In this document: positions 22,775 to 34,923 of the stretch, piece by piece | Position numbering within the stretch: the first letter of the stretch is position 1 | Layout: the number at the start of each line of letters is the position of its first letter | From: Chrysaora quinquecirrha | Taxonomy: Eukaryota > Cnidaria > Scyphozoa > Semaeostomeae > Pelagiidae | Length of the DNA stretch: 64,000 nucleotides | Assembly (NCBI GenBank): GCA_014526335.1 | Contig: JACTAT010000043.1 | Location: 1,375,997 to 1,439,996 of the forward strand | Reading direction: 5' to 3' | Position numbers and translations under genes: made by a program | The notes under the pieces: generated by a model | What the model saw: only the letters and a program-made list of their open reading frames with translations | What the model was told of the DNA's origin: nothing | The model's database searches: none

Positions 22775-23892
22775 AACTAAACCGAAGAACTGGTGTTGCG
22801 TGCTTCGCTTTGGTTGACTACAACCTTCGCCTCGTTTTAAAATTCCAGTCTCGCAATCAAAATGAATTGGGAAAAAGGTGTATTATAGGTTTCGTGAGAT
22901 TAATTTACAGGTTTTTTATTGGGAATGTGAATTGTTGTTTTACAGTCATCTGATAAATGAGTTTGTTCACTTACATAGAATATAGATATCCGTTCAAACA
23001 GAGATTGGGAAGTGTTTGCATAATCTACACAACTTGTGCCATTATGAGAGAAACATGCGAAATTTCCTTTTTCATTACCAAACTTTCTACCATTAAGTAT
23101 CCTAAGGTCGGTAGATCTGCATACGTCTATAAGGTATCTTCTTTGCCTATTTTGGTCTCCTGGGTCACAGTTAGACCTCAGAAGAAAATACCCAAGGTTT
23201 GAAATGCTAAGACCATCATCATCTATGTGTTGCGTTGAAGTCACCTAAGATCATGAGGTCGTTTGTTTCACTTGAGAACTCGATGACATCATCTATTAGG
23301 CTTTCAAAGATGTCTGTTGAGAAGTACTTTGAGTCGTAGGATGGTATGTAAACTGCACATATTATAAGATTATTTTCGGAATTGTAGAAGCTGTCCTTGT
23401 TGATTTATAGCCATATATAATTACTATGGATTTTGATAACTATAATTTGGTTTTCTAAATAGGACTTGCAGTAAACCAGTATTCCTCCAGAACTTCTACC
23501 TGAAGACTTTTTATTTATCTTATTAGGTTGGACCTCAGTTTGAAAGAAATTGGGGATTATATTTTTTACATAATATTTTTACAGAAGTTTCTTTAAAAAT
23601 ATTGATATGACAAATTAACAATTCGGCTGCAAGGTCAGGGATATTACACTCTAAGTTGTTGTCAAGACTATGAATATTTAGATGAGAAGTCCAAAAGCGA
23701 TCTTGAAATCATAGGTACGGAATCAAAAGGCTACAATGTCGGCAAATGGTGAAGTATTGCTGTACGACTTATAGAATGGAGGCCTTAATATGCTAAAGCT
23801 GGATACTCAATTAACCTACATATTATTATAAAATAGTAGAAATAATCAGAGTAGGCTAACATTGATAAAACAAGAATGAAAAACATAAAAGT

Positions 23893-24297
23893 TTACCATA
23901 CTGAGTAATTCTTTTTCTCTATAGTTCCGAAGAAGAGGTTCTTTATTTCAGTTATGATAATTTTCATGCCATTTTGGTCCAGGTGCTTATTATCTACTAG
24001 CATTTCACTAGTTATGAAAGGGTGGTAAATGATGCGTACAGAATCGTCCCATGATTTATCGCTGAAACATGTGTGATTTATAATTTCGTTTGCCAGGCGT
24101 ACTTTCCTTGTTTGATCATCAGCTCGTGGCAATAAAGTTGACAATACAACTTCAGCATATGGAGCTTTTAGCTTTATACAATCTAGGGCCAGAGCAAAGT
24201 TATTTTTAAAATCTTCTGCAGATGGGATTGTTTCTATATAATTTGCTCCTAGATGGATCAGAATTTTCCTTTCCTTGGGAATGTCGATATTCTTCAT
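23893..24297 (-). pseudogene. LINE ORF1 SGNH esterase-like domain
   Basis: The 134-residue frame has LIHLGANYIETIP (oxyanion Gly-x-Asn position), a VVLSTLLPRAD strand and the C-terminal KHLDQNGMKIII block, where Asp/His of an SGNH hydrolase lie. ORF1 esterase domains are known in CR1-like LINEs. The N-terminal Ser block is not clear. Part of the split LINE. Confidence 0.6.
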
Positions 24298-25494
24298 AAT
24301 TTCTCAAACCTTTTCAAGTGTAGGGCAGTGAATCTTTGCTATAGCTGATGGAAATCTGGTAGCTGATATATATCGAATGTTAGAGTCACCAAAAAGTACA
24401 AATTCTTGGTCAAACCGTCTTTTTCATTCTGTCTTGTGTTTTTCGCTAATAACGATCCTGCTCGAGGTTGATTTGGTCTTTGCTGTCGTTGACGATTTGG
24501 GTGCAAACGGAACATTGGTGGAGGTGGAGGATAAGGAGCAGGGGGCTAGCTGTGTGGTAAGCAGTGTGGAGAAGATTCTGGTTGTGATTATCTTTTGGAT
24601 GTGGTTTGGTAAGTGGGCGTTGCACACTATCAGGGGCAGAGGGTTGACGATGCTTGGATGTGTCTGAACATGGTGAGGTATGGTTTAAAGGGGGTTTTGC
24701 ATTATTTGAATACAATAAAGGTTGTGGGTTTGGCTTTGGTGGTGGGTTTGAGAATGATATTGCCTTTTCAACTTTATCACATATATTTTAGTTATCTTAA
24801 GTTCTAACATTTCAATTGTTTTGTTAAACTCATGCTTTAGAGATAACATATTTTCATTCATTTTTGATTCTATTATGTCACATTTTAAGTTGATTTCTGA
24901 TGAATTAGATTTATGTTTGGTAATTGCATTAGCCGATGTTGACTTGTCCGAACATTGAATCAAGATTCAATTTTGTCATGCTATCTCCAAATATTTTCTC
25001 TGATATGTTGCAATCGTGCTTTAAATCAATAATAGATAGAATATTTTCTTCTGTACCTTGAACGTATATCTTTCTCTTCGGGGCGTAAAATAGACGAGTT
25101 GAAACAGCTAATGTGTTTGTACACTTGCCCTCTTTGGAGGGGGAGACTTTACATATTTGCGATATGTTCAAGTTACTTTCTATCTCCTCTATCTGATAAT
25201 TTTTGTCTTGAAAGAAACTTATGAATCCAACTTTTAGCTGTTCTATATTAATGAAACTAGGAGCTATTGTAGATACATTGGTTGCAATCAGCTTACTTTC
25301 GTCTTAATTCTTTCCAATTTTTTCACATTCAACACATATTTTCCGAATATTTTCTCTTAGTAGTTTTTCTTTCAAAATTCTTTTTTCTGTTGTATTCTTG
25401 AACGATGTGTTCCATATAAGTTTTATTATTGCATTTTTATCGATTATCTCAACACGTTCTTCCATTTGCCGAATCTTACTCTTAGATTTCTAGC

Positions 25495-26665
25495 TTTTTG
25501 ACCCTGCTCCAAAAAATGTGACCATCCTGAATCATAACATGTTAAATAATGAAAAGCAGTAAATTCCTCATTCCAGGCGTCAATATCTGAGTTATGTTTA
25601 TCACATCAAGTTTCAGCAAAACAAATTATGTCATTATTTTAAAAAAGATTGCTAATAAAACCTGAATTATCCAATGAAATCTTGTTCACTTTAGCACGTT
25701 TTAGACCATTAATGTCCCAAAAACAAATCCCAATATCATTTCCTACACTATTAAGTTCATCATTCCTTGAGTTACTATTTCCATTATTATCTATTAAAAT
25801 ATTCTTATCTTTATCATTTAAACATTTGTTCTAAACTGAATCGGAGTTAGGCTCAACACCTGCTTGGCAAAAAACCTAGCTTTCATCTTGATCATATGAG
25901 GAACCGCCAATAAGATTGCAATAATCATCATAGCTGTTTACCATTTTGACATCATTACTCCCTTTCAATTTATACTTTAATCTTCCATCAACAGTCCAAA
26001 TCACATCCAAACCAAGCTCACCTTTTTTGTCAATTAATTCTGACAGCATCTGCTGAATGCTAGGAGTCAGGTCATCTCTAATATGCACATTCTTTGCTTT
26101 CTTCTTCTCTTTTGTTATTTGCTTTTCGTCTTGTGTGAGACACACTTCACCAACACCGACCTTGGCTTCCCATCTCTACTCTTTCCTGCATGATGAACAA
26201 TATCAATTTCATCACTCCTGATATCGACTCAATCTTTTCCTTCATGACCTTGGTAAATTTCTGTTCAAGATTCTCATTTCTTTCCTCCTGAACTCCGAAA
26301 ACACGAAAAGATGCCTTGCAACTGTATTGTTCCAGTCGTAACTGTTCAAACTCAAGTTTACGCATCATGTTGCCTTGATTATTGAAATCACTTTTCAGTT
26401 CTTTGATAGCATTAGCATTCTCTGCCTGACCATTTCACAAAGATTCGACTCTATTGTGCAAATTTGCAACATTCTCCATCTTTTCCACCCTGTTAATCAT
26501 TGAATCTTGGTTTGCCAATATCTTTCTTTGCCCCTTGTCTTAAGTCTGAAAAGCTTGAAAAGCTCACTAGGACTCGGCATCCCAGCTTTCTTCAAATCAA
26601 TAGATACAGGCATTTCGGATTGTTTTTTAGCAGTAGGTGATTTGACATACACCTTAGTTGCCATT
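25495..26665 (-). mobile_element. LINE fragment: ORF1 and start of endonuclease
   Basis: ORF1 starts at 26663 (MATKVYVKSPTAKK), continues in broken frames through 26368-26147 (RLEQYSCKASFRVFGVQEE) and 26145-25876 (HIRDDLTPSIQQMLSELIDK; DVIWTVDGRLKYKL). The endonuclease N-terminus follows at 25750-25520 (FWDINGLKRAKV, DIICFAET). This family differs from the neighbouring CR1-like LINE, which begins about where this fragment ends. Several stops; inactive. Confidence 0.7.
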
Positions 26666-29133
26666 GTTAATAACAAAAAAACTTTTTCTAAAAGACTTCA
26701 GAGCAAGTAAAAACACAGCAATACCCAATATTGAAAATGTAAAATATTTTAATATTGAAAATATGTTCTATTTCTTTTTAAAGAAATAGAAAACGTCAAA
26801 ACTAGTTTAATCAATGCTGCTAAAACTTTCCGTCACCCTCCTATCGTTATGATGGGCTTCATTTGTCGAATCGGGGTACAGCAATACTGGTTAAAAATAT
26901 AAAAGCGAAAATTAGAATGCAGCATAAAGACAAAGAAATCTGAATTTCAAGGACCAGAACCCCGAAGATCGGTATCAAGAAGACAAAGATCAGAAATACA
27001 AAGACCAGAATTTGGAAGAAGTGAATTCAGAAGGCCAGAATTTAGAAGACCAGAATTACACAAGCAGATCAATATGCCTAATGCCAATCAACACCTTTTA
27101 AATCAAGGTAGACAGGTATCTCTTGAAATGCAAGATCCATTGGCAAATGGATGTAGGTCTTTCCAATTCTCATTCTACTGGCCTTACCCCACTATGCCTT
27201 TTAACAAATTAAATCAACACTCATATGCATACCCAATATTAGGTCAATGTTAAAAATTTCATTCTACACGTGATGAATAATACAAACAACAATAGGTACA
27301 TCAATGCTATCTGACCTTCCATTTTTTTTTATTTCTAGTCATGAAATCAACCTTTTATTTAATTCACACAAAACAAGATGAATGGTTTGATAGATAACAG
27401 CAATTTATCAACATATTTAAATGAATTAAAAGATATTTATGATGATGATACTTACTACAATGTAGATAAAATAAACTGCATTAAGAATCTAAGAAAAGTT
27501 AACCTCTCTATACTCCATCTGAACATACGGAGTTGAAATAAACACTCTACTGAATTGCTAAGTTTTCTAACCAAATTAAAAGTAAACCTCGACTGCATAT
27601 GTCTAACAGAGATAAATAAAACTAATCTGGACCTGTATAACTCCCTCTTGCCAAGATAATATAGCTTCCACTATTTTGCTCCCAACGTAAGCAATGTAGG
27701 CGGAGTCGGTCTTTTTGTAAATGAGGAAATAGGACTGGAGATAATAAGCTCTGTAGAGTTGTTATGTAAAGATCCATGTGAAAACTTAGTGGTAAAATTA
27801 AATGAAAATAATAAACAAACAATCCTTGGAGCTATATATAGGCACCCAAATGGGAACCTAGAGGACTTGAGCGTTAACCTTGAATACCCTACAAAAAGTT
27901 GAAGAAATCAAACACGATAACTGCATTATAGTAGGAGACATAAATATAGACTTAATTAAATACAACCAGCCTGGTTGAATTAAAGAGTATCAAGACCTTT
28001 TACTTAGTCAAGGTTACCTCCCTGGAACAATCCTACCAACTAGAGTAACTGACCAGTCGGCAACCCTTATTGATCATGTCTTTTAGAAAGAGAGAATATA
28101 GTCTAAACAGATTATCCCAGGAAACATTTTTACTGATCTCGGACCACTTTGCTAACTTCATTTTGATCGTTGGCAAAATATTTGAAAATAAATCAAATGC
28201 AAGAAGAAAAACACGCTTGAAGAAAAACACGCATCTTTGGACTGAAAAATGCAACGAAATTTCTTGAAAATATCAAAAACATAAATTGGAAGGATTTCTA
28301 TCAAGAATGCGATGCAAATAAATGTGCATCTGTCTTCAACAATAGAATACAAAAAATGTTTAATACAGCCTTTCCAGTCAAAACTATTTCAAAGAAAAAC
28401 TCAGAGATAAACTGTGGATTACAGCATCCCTTAAAAAAATGCATCATTAAGAAAAATGCTCTTTTCACTCTTTTTGTTAAAAAATAGAACCTTGGAAAAC
28501 AAAAAGAAATACTCTAACTATAGAAACATTTATCCTCGTGTTTTCGATGGTCTAAAGAAGCATATTTTCGTAATCTCTTTAACAGAAAATCAACTAGAAG
28601 AACTAAAATGTATTCTGTCTTAGGAAAGTTCTTGAATCTTAAAAAGCACAAAGCTCAAAATTTCATAACAAATATATTATATGAAGACAAGGTTCATGAT
28701 AACGATAAGGACATATAGCTGAAGCTGAAGGACACTTTTGTACAATTGGGGAGAAAATCTCCAAAAATACCAAGCCTCCAATAACAATCTTTGCTGATTA
28801 TCTGAATACCCCGAAAAAATGTTTTATTTTTCACCTGTAGATGTATTTATTTTTTATTTTTATTAATCAATCTTTATACACGATACTCTTTCAGCAAATA
28901 AAGATACAAGTAAATCATATAGATATAAATGGTATAAATCCTAACTAATTAAACCTAGCAGTAGTGCTGTTCTTCCAAGGGGTCGTGTTTGGTACCTATT
29001 TGTTCAGAGGGAAGTTTTTGAGACCTTGTTTAAAGCCAGTTAGGGAATTACTTGTTCTTATACTGACTGGGATCTCATTCCAAACCTTGGCGGCAGAATA
29101 ATGAAAACTGCGTTTCGTATATTCAAGCCTAGC

Positions 29134-30749
29134 TCAAGGAATTTGAAGGTCGAGATAGTTTCTTGTTCGGTAAGCGGATATCATTGATCTCTGGGTGAAT
29201 TTATTTTTAAGTTTGTCTGGACAAAGACCATGAATGATTTTATAAGTCATGACTGCTTTGTCAAAGAACAAGATGTCTCGTATTGGGAGCCATTGAGGAG
29301 TCCAAGCATCTTTGTATTTGGCGGACTGAATAATGCTCTTAGCTCGTGTTTGAAGACATTGTAAATGCTCTAATTTTGTTTGGGTTAGGCTGTCCCACAC
29401 AACACTGCAATAGCGGAGGTGGCTCTCAAAAAGTGCTTTGTACAGTCGCTCAAGCTTACTTTGCAGAAGAATATTTTGAAGTTTTCTTAGTGAAGCTAAG
29501 CCTCCTACCATTTTATTCTTGGTGGCTGTATAATGCTCACTCCAAGACAAGGATTAATTGATTTGTATCCCAAGATATTTGGCTTTCGTTACACGTTTAA
29601 TGGTTTCTTTATTTAGCGTAAGCTCAGATATCTCATTCCCAATTCTACCTAGTTGGCATTGATGGCTTATTAACATGAATTCACTTTTGCTGGCATTTAG
29701 ACTCAGTCTGTTAGAATTCATCCATTTTGATATATTTTCCAGCTCACGTTTTACCTCTTCAAGGAGAAGTTCGAGGTCCGAAGATGCCGATGTTACACTT
29801 GTATCGTCAGCATACATATTCGGGGACATTTTTCAAGGCAGTTTTCAAAACCATTCATATAGATTATGAAAAATAGAGGCCCCAGACACGACCCATGTGG
29901 AATACCACATGTAACTGAACCTCTTGATGATTGCTTCCCTTTGAAAATGCAGAATTGTTCCCTGTCGGTAAGGTACGATAAGAACCAATCGGACGCTAAC
30001 CCGCTTATCCCATAAACCTTAAGTTTATCCAATAGGATGCTATGGTTTACGGTATCAAAAGCTTTTTTCAGGTCTAAGAATATACTAATGTTGACTTTTC
30101 TTTTATCTACATTCTCAAACCATGGGTCTACAACATTCAACAAGGAAGATATTGTACTATGAAGCTTTTGATACGCAAATTGATTTTTGGAGACACAGTG
30201 CCGAGTTTTAAGATGATAATATAATTGATTATGAGCAATTCTCTCAAAAATTCTCGAAGTGACTGGGAGCACCGAAATTGGTCTATAGTTGTTTAGTTCA
30301 GACTTATTGCCAGCTTTGAAGACTAGAGCAACCCTAGCTAATTTCCAATCTGCAGGGAAAATTCCCTTTTGAAAAGACGCATTGAAGATCAAGGTTAAGG
30401 GCTTAGAGACAAGCTTGATTGCGTCTTTGAATATCTTTACAGGAATATGATCCGGGCCTGGTGATTTGGAGCTTTTGAGCGCTAAGATGGCTTCTTCCAC
30501 TTGTGCTGTAGAGGTTGCTTTCAATCTGAATTGCAATGTAGACCTATTAGTATCCAAGTAATATATAGGATCGCTAGAAATGTCTTGTGGTATTACTTTT
30601 TCTAAACTGGGCCCAACCGTAAGGAAATGCTTATTAAATGCCTCAGCAATTTCATTCGGCTTTTGTAAGTCATGCCCCTTATAGGTTACACTGCTGGCTT
30701 CAGTCCTCTTGGACTGTTTGTTCAGTACCTTATTTACAGTTTCCCACAT
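29134..30749 (-). pseudogene. LINE reverse transcriptase, lightly damaged
   Basis: Piece 30749-29793 has SPGPDHIPVKIFKDA, NYRPISVLPV, ISIFLDLKKAFDTVNH and CGIPHGSCLGPLFFIIY. A frameshift near 29820 moves the catalytic MYADDTSV into 29829-29554, and a break near 29552 separates the C-terminal piece (29550-29134). All catalytic aspartates are present across the frames. Confidence 0.9.
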
Positions 30750-31360
30750 AGCCTTAGGATTTGTACAATTTTTTTAAAAAGGCCGTGATAGTATCTCTGC
30801 ATGCTGTTCTGAATCTCACGTGTGACCTGATTTCTTAATTTTTTATATTCAGGCCAATACAAAGTGTTTGTCTCAGCTCTCTTCTTAGTAAGATCACGCA
30901 ATCTCATTAAACGTTTGAGCTCTGGTGTGATCCAGGGTGCATAATCGTTTCTTACTTTTCTTCTTCTTAGAGGTGCATGAAGTCTAAGAAGAGAACTGAG
31001 AATTTTGTTGAACTGGGAGGCCATGAGATTTGGGTTGAAATTAGTTTTTGCAAAAACGAAATCCCAATCTATGGCCGATAATTCCTTGAGAAATGAGTCT
31101 TGGTTATAGTTTCTCAGGCTACGGGTCTCCACGATTCTTGATTCCTTATTCAGCATTCTGTCTGCGTTGAGCTTTCTTATTGCATAGATTAGATAGTGAT
31201 CAACCATACCCAGGTGAAGAACCCCTGATCTAAGGATATAATTAGGGCGGTTTGTTGCAAAGTGTTCTATAAGACTCTTGCTAGTGATTAGACCAGTGTT
31301 GGTCTCTTTGCTTGCCACCCTAGTGTATTCTGTTATTTGCTGCTGAAGCTGAAACTTTGC

Positions 31361-31843
31361 CTAGATAGCTTTCAAGCTTCTAATACTGCACTCTTTTGTT
31401 GCTTTCAGGTCGCAGTTTGTATCACCAAGTATTATGATTTCCTTGCCCTCTGCATCTAAAGCAGATATCAGATTGTTCAGGGCCAGGAATCTTTCTTCAT
31501 CTTTATCAGATGTTGGAGGTCTGTACCAGCAAACAACAAAAAAGCTTTTCGCATGGATGGGAGCTATTTCAATGACGATAGTTTCCAGCTTTACGTCATC
31601 TACATCATGTCTACGTTTATGAGGGATGTTGTCTTTGACAAGGATGGCAACCCCTCCCCCATTGAGATTTCGATCTTTCCTGTGAATCTCATAGCCTTCA
31701 AGTTCAATTTCACAATCCTTAATAGTTTTATCTAATCTTGTTTCATTAAGCCCTAGGATATGAAATTTGTGCTTGTTGATTACGAATTCGAGTTCACTAC
31801 GATATTTACGCAACAAGACTACATTTAGGGAAGCAATTTTCAT
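31361..31843 (-). pseudogene. LINE AP endonuclease
   Basis: Starts MKIASLNV (active-site Asn), then LGLNETRLD (Glu), NGGGVAILV, CWYRPPTSD and ILGDTNCDL (Asp/Asn). The frame stops before the final His block, and the sequence continues in another frame to the linker. Nicks target DNA to prime reverse transcription. Confidence 0.88.
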
Positions 31844-32001
31844 CCCTCTGCTGCAATAAGAGTTTGTATTCGCATATACTTTCTTTTATGAACATTGATA
31901 CCCCTAGCAATACCTTAGATATGATTTAATATTTGTCGCAGATCGTCTTGCCCCTCCCTTGTTAATATGGAGTCTATCACTACTTAGATTACTATAAAGT
32001 A

Positions 32002-32612
32002 CAGGGTGGCCCAAAAAAAGGGACCCCCTTAGGTAAATAATTTCTGTGTAAATTTTCTCAAGGAGGAATTTTATCAAATTTATACCAGGTAATATTCAAG
32101 TCAAGTGCGCTATCGTGTAGAAATATGTTGGCGATAAGAGCTTCTATCTCGGCGCAATGGGACATTAAATTTATGATGTCCCAAAATCTGCTGTTTACAT
32201 TCCATCATTGCGTACTGTACTGCAATCGTGCGTGAAGAAGAATCATGATCCCAGAGTAAAATTGTCACGACCGTTAATGTATGGTCAGTCATATTAGTGA
32301 AGTGTTTTGAGCAGGATTGAGGACATTTTGAATATCATTTGACTGAAAGAATGAGTTATTGATTTTTCTGTTTTGTTGCGTAAGGATTACGTAAGGGTAT
32401 AAAGTTGCATATTTTGTTACAGTACGTTTTAGGATTGTAAAGTTTTAAAGTCAATTTATTCAGAGATACTAACCCATATCATCATGATATTTACACGATA
32501 TATCTCACTTGAGTTGAATATCATGTAGTATTAATTTCATGAAATTCCAACTTAAGAATAAATTATTAATAAATTATTTAGTTAGGGGGTCCCTTTTTTC
32601 TGGGCCACCCTG
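32002..32612. mobile_element. Mariner-type MITE with TA duplication
   Basis: Ends CAGGGTGGCCCAAAAAAAGG and its inverted partner (CCTTTTTTCTGGGCCACCCTG) are flanked by TA. The 611 bp interior has no transposase; a 60-residue frame at 32110-32292 is unrecognised. It interrupts the SGNH domain of the - strand LINE; flanking codons read on once the element and one TA are discounted. Confidence 0.9.
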
Positions 32613-33070
32613 TATATTGTCATTATTAATAACATCAACCTCTTGAAATAATAATTCTCGATTTAAAATCTCATTCATTTCAATTACCTTGACATTCAGG
32701 CCATTTAATGCTGCTTTACCTTTCTACTTGAATATTGAGGAAAATGCCAATCGCGCATTTGCATTTGATGCTCTTATCTTTTTGAAACTTTCCATGACTT
32801 CTTCTGCAACGTTTGCGGATGCAAATCTCTCAGATTATTTGTTCCGACATGTACAATGATGACGTCTGCATCAGAGCTGGCAGGGTTTGCAGCTTCTTTT
32901 ACTTTCATTCCTGAGTTTGCACTAATTTTAACTGCATGATGGTTATTTGAGAGCTTTTCTTCATTGATTCGTAATAGTTGTGAGTTGCCAATTATTTGTA
33001 TTTCAATAGAAGATTTATCGTTGGGGCCTGTGTCATTATGTCGTACTGAGTTCGTCTTTCTGGATTCATT

Positions 33071-33559
33071 TTAGTTGTTATTTGTTCGGGCATTATGCTC
33101 TTGTTGACTTGAGTTTCTTGCTTTTTTGTTTTGTTTTGGTTTTCTCTCTTTGTTTTTATCTGTTTTGCTCCTATTGGCATTGTTCACTGAATAGGTTTTT
33201 TCAAGTTGTTTCATTGTATTCAGCTCAATTCCATTGTCTTCCAAAGAGTCAATGAGGAAAGTATCGTGCCTCTGGAGGGTTGGACTTACTTGTTTACAGG
33301 CCTGGAATACTTTGAGATCTCGTAGTTTGATTTTTAGTTGAAAATTTTCCTGCATTAAATAAAACTTTTCCTCCATGTATTTCCTCCATGTATTTATCCA
33401 TGTATCTGCTCGCTTTTTCTTCGACTTCAGCTTTTTTATTTCAGCAAGAATGGTGCTGTCTAAATCAAAATCATCTGCAGTGTCTATGTCACCAACAGTA
33501 GTTTCTCTGTTATCATCTTTCGCAACCAATTTGGCCGGTGTATCTGATGCTTCCGCCAT
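33071..33559 (-). CDS. LINE ORF1 N-terminal region
   Basis: A 162-residue frame from MAEASDTPAKL, acidic start, then a lysine-rich coiled-coil stretch (IKKLKSKKKRADTW) and a basic C-terminus. ORF1 proteins bind RNA and form the retrotransposition particle. The frame shifts near 33100 to reach the SGNH domain. Confidence 0.6.
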   Translation of the reverse strand: MAEASDTPAKLVAKDDNRETTVGDIDTADDFDLDSTILAEIKKLKSKKKRADTWINTWRKYMEEKFYLMQENFQLKIKLRDLKVFQACKQVSPTLQRHDTFLIDSLEDNGIELNTMKQLEKTYSVNNANRSKTDKNKERKPKQNKKARNSSQQEHNARTNNN

Positions 33560-34923
33560 GACCGATGTTCAGCATCATTGGCACCTCACCCTATTAAAGA
33601 AAATATGTTTTATTTGTCAACTGTAGATGAATACGAAGTTTGTGAAGTCATAAGTAATCCAAAAACTGAAAAATCGCCTGGTGATGATGGGATACGACCA
33701 GCCCTTATCAAATTATCCTGTCAATTTCTAACGAAACTGCTTACACATATCTATAACGTCACTTTCTCTACTGGCTTCATGTCTGATATCTGGAAAATAG
33801 CTAAACTTATTCCTGTTTTTGAAAAAGGGGACAGGACAGAAACAGAAAATTACAGACCGATCTCATTACTATTGTGCTTTGAAAAATAATGGAAAAGATA
33901 CTTGCAAATAGAATTCATTGCTGTATTCAAAAGAACAACATTCTTTACAAGCTTCAGTTCGGTTTTCGTAAAGGCCATTCAACTTCTCATGCCCCAATCG
34001 AACTGCTAGAAAAAATTTAATCGAATCTTGATGAAAATAATTGTAGTATTGGCTTTTTTCCAGATTTATCAAAAGCCTTCAATACTATAGATCATTCCAT
34101 TCTTCTTAATAAACTAAGATATTAGGGTTTTAGAGGAACGATACACAAATGGTTTTCTAGCTATGTAAAAAATCGAATGCAATACACTGTCGTCAATTCT
34201 AGATATTCCTCTTTAAAACAAATCCCAAAAAAGTTCTACAAGGGTCTGTCTTGGGCCTGATACTATTTAATCTTTACATAAATGATATGCAAAATGCAAC
34301 AGCATTAGAACCAAGACTTTTCATAGATGATACGACCATTGAGACTCTTGCAAACGATACAAATACTGAACTTGAAAAACTGAGTGACTGTCTGAAAGCA
34401 AATAAACTAATGGTTAATACTGATAAGACGAATTATTGCATTTTCCAACCTAAACAAAACAATTCACTAAACAGCAACTTAAAAATTTGGCTGAGTGAAG
34501 AACTTAAGCAATGTGACCATGTAAAATATCTTGGCATAATTCTTGACAAAAATCTTACTTGGGGGAAACATATAAGCAAAATAAAAAGCGAAATAGTAAA
34601 ACTTACATACATTTTTTCTAAATTACGTCATTCTCTTCCTAATGTTTGACTGCTGCTTATGACTCATTAGTTTTCTCAAAAATTAGTTATGGTTTGGAAG
34701 TGTATGATGCTATCACAATCTACCAACATTTTTCATAATTTCTTCTATGTCCTTAGAGATACCTTCTTCTGTGTGTACATATAATCCTTCTTGTTCTACG
34801 GTAGGAAATTAATCTATTGTGTACAATTCATCTATTTCCAAATGCTTCTCTTTCGGTTGTACAGCTCTGCTCACAACATTGGTCTGCATGCTATTCTATC
34901 TCATTGGAAGCAAACATTAAATT

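Larger units (their letters stand above)
18617..22878. mobile_element. ISL2EU-type DNA transposon
   Basis: Perfect 24 bp inverted ends at 18617-18640 and 22855-22878 (CCTTTTTCCCAATTCATTTT and onward) bound 4262 bp holding two convergent genes: a THAP/DDE transposase (+) and a SAP-SWIM-YqaJ nuclease (-). That gene pair is characteristic of ISL2EU elements. It lies inside a LINE whose coding sequence resumes on both sides. Target duplication not clear. Confidence 0.88.
17890..25490 (-). mobile_element. CR1-like LINE, split by an ISL2EU transposon
   Basis: Read on the - strand: an ORF1-like lysine-rich region (25490-24960), SGNH esterase-like domain (24297-23893), endonuclease (about 23700-22900, with ILGDFNATH and THLSDDCKTTIHI), then the ISL2EU insertion (22878-18617), then the post-endonuclease linker (YWTKLKNNYIW at the junction, FDCKSCKRELNQ at 18340) and the first RT residues near 17960. 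Most of the RT is missing and there are many stops. The Kolobok-like element ends about 260 bp further on. Confidence 0.75.
28844..33600 (-). mobile_element. CR1-like LINE, near full length, with MITE inside
   Basis: Read on the - strand: ORF1 N-terminus (33559-33071), SGNH domain (about 32960-32830, VIIVHVGTNNLRD), a mariner-type MITE insertion (32612-32002), the SGNH tail (SSDRLHINKGGARR), then EN (31843-31361), linker (31318-30734), RT (30749-29554) and C-terminal region (29550-29134). The 3' end is A-rich (28844-28890). Flanked by ~28 bp duplicates, so it inserted as a unit by target-primed reverse transcription. Only a few frameshifts separate the pieces, making it the youngest-looking LINE here. 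Confidence 0.9.
26880..34710 (+). mobile_element. CR1/L2-like LINE, split by a - strand LINE
   Basis: First half: basic ORF1-like sequence (26900-27250) and endonuclease (27440-28080: ILHLNIRS, CICLTEI, NVGGVGLFV, GAIYRHPNG), then linker to about 28843. Second half: reverse transcriptase (33590-34650) with DEYEVCEVISNP, KSPGDDGIRPALIKL, ENYRPISLL and LFIDDTTI in the place of YADD. The text around 28814-28843 is repeated at 33600-33629, a ~28 bp target duplication made when the - strand LINE arrived. Many stops; inactive. Confidence 0.85.

Noticed and set aside
24377..24667. Plus-strand 96-residue frame
   Set aside because: Antisense to the degenerate LINE ORF1 region; no domain.
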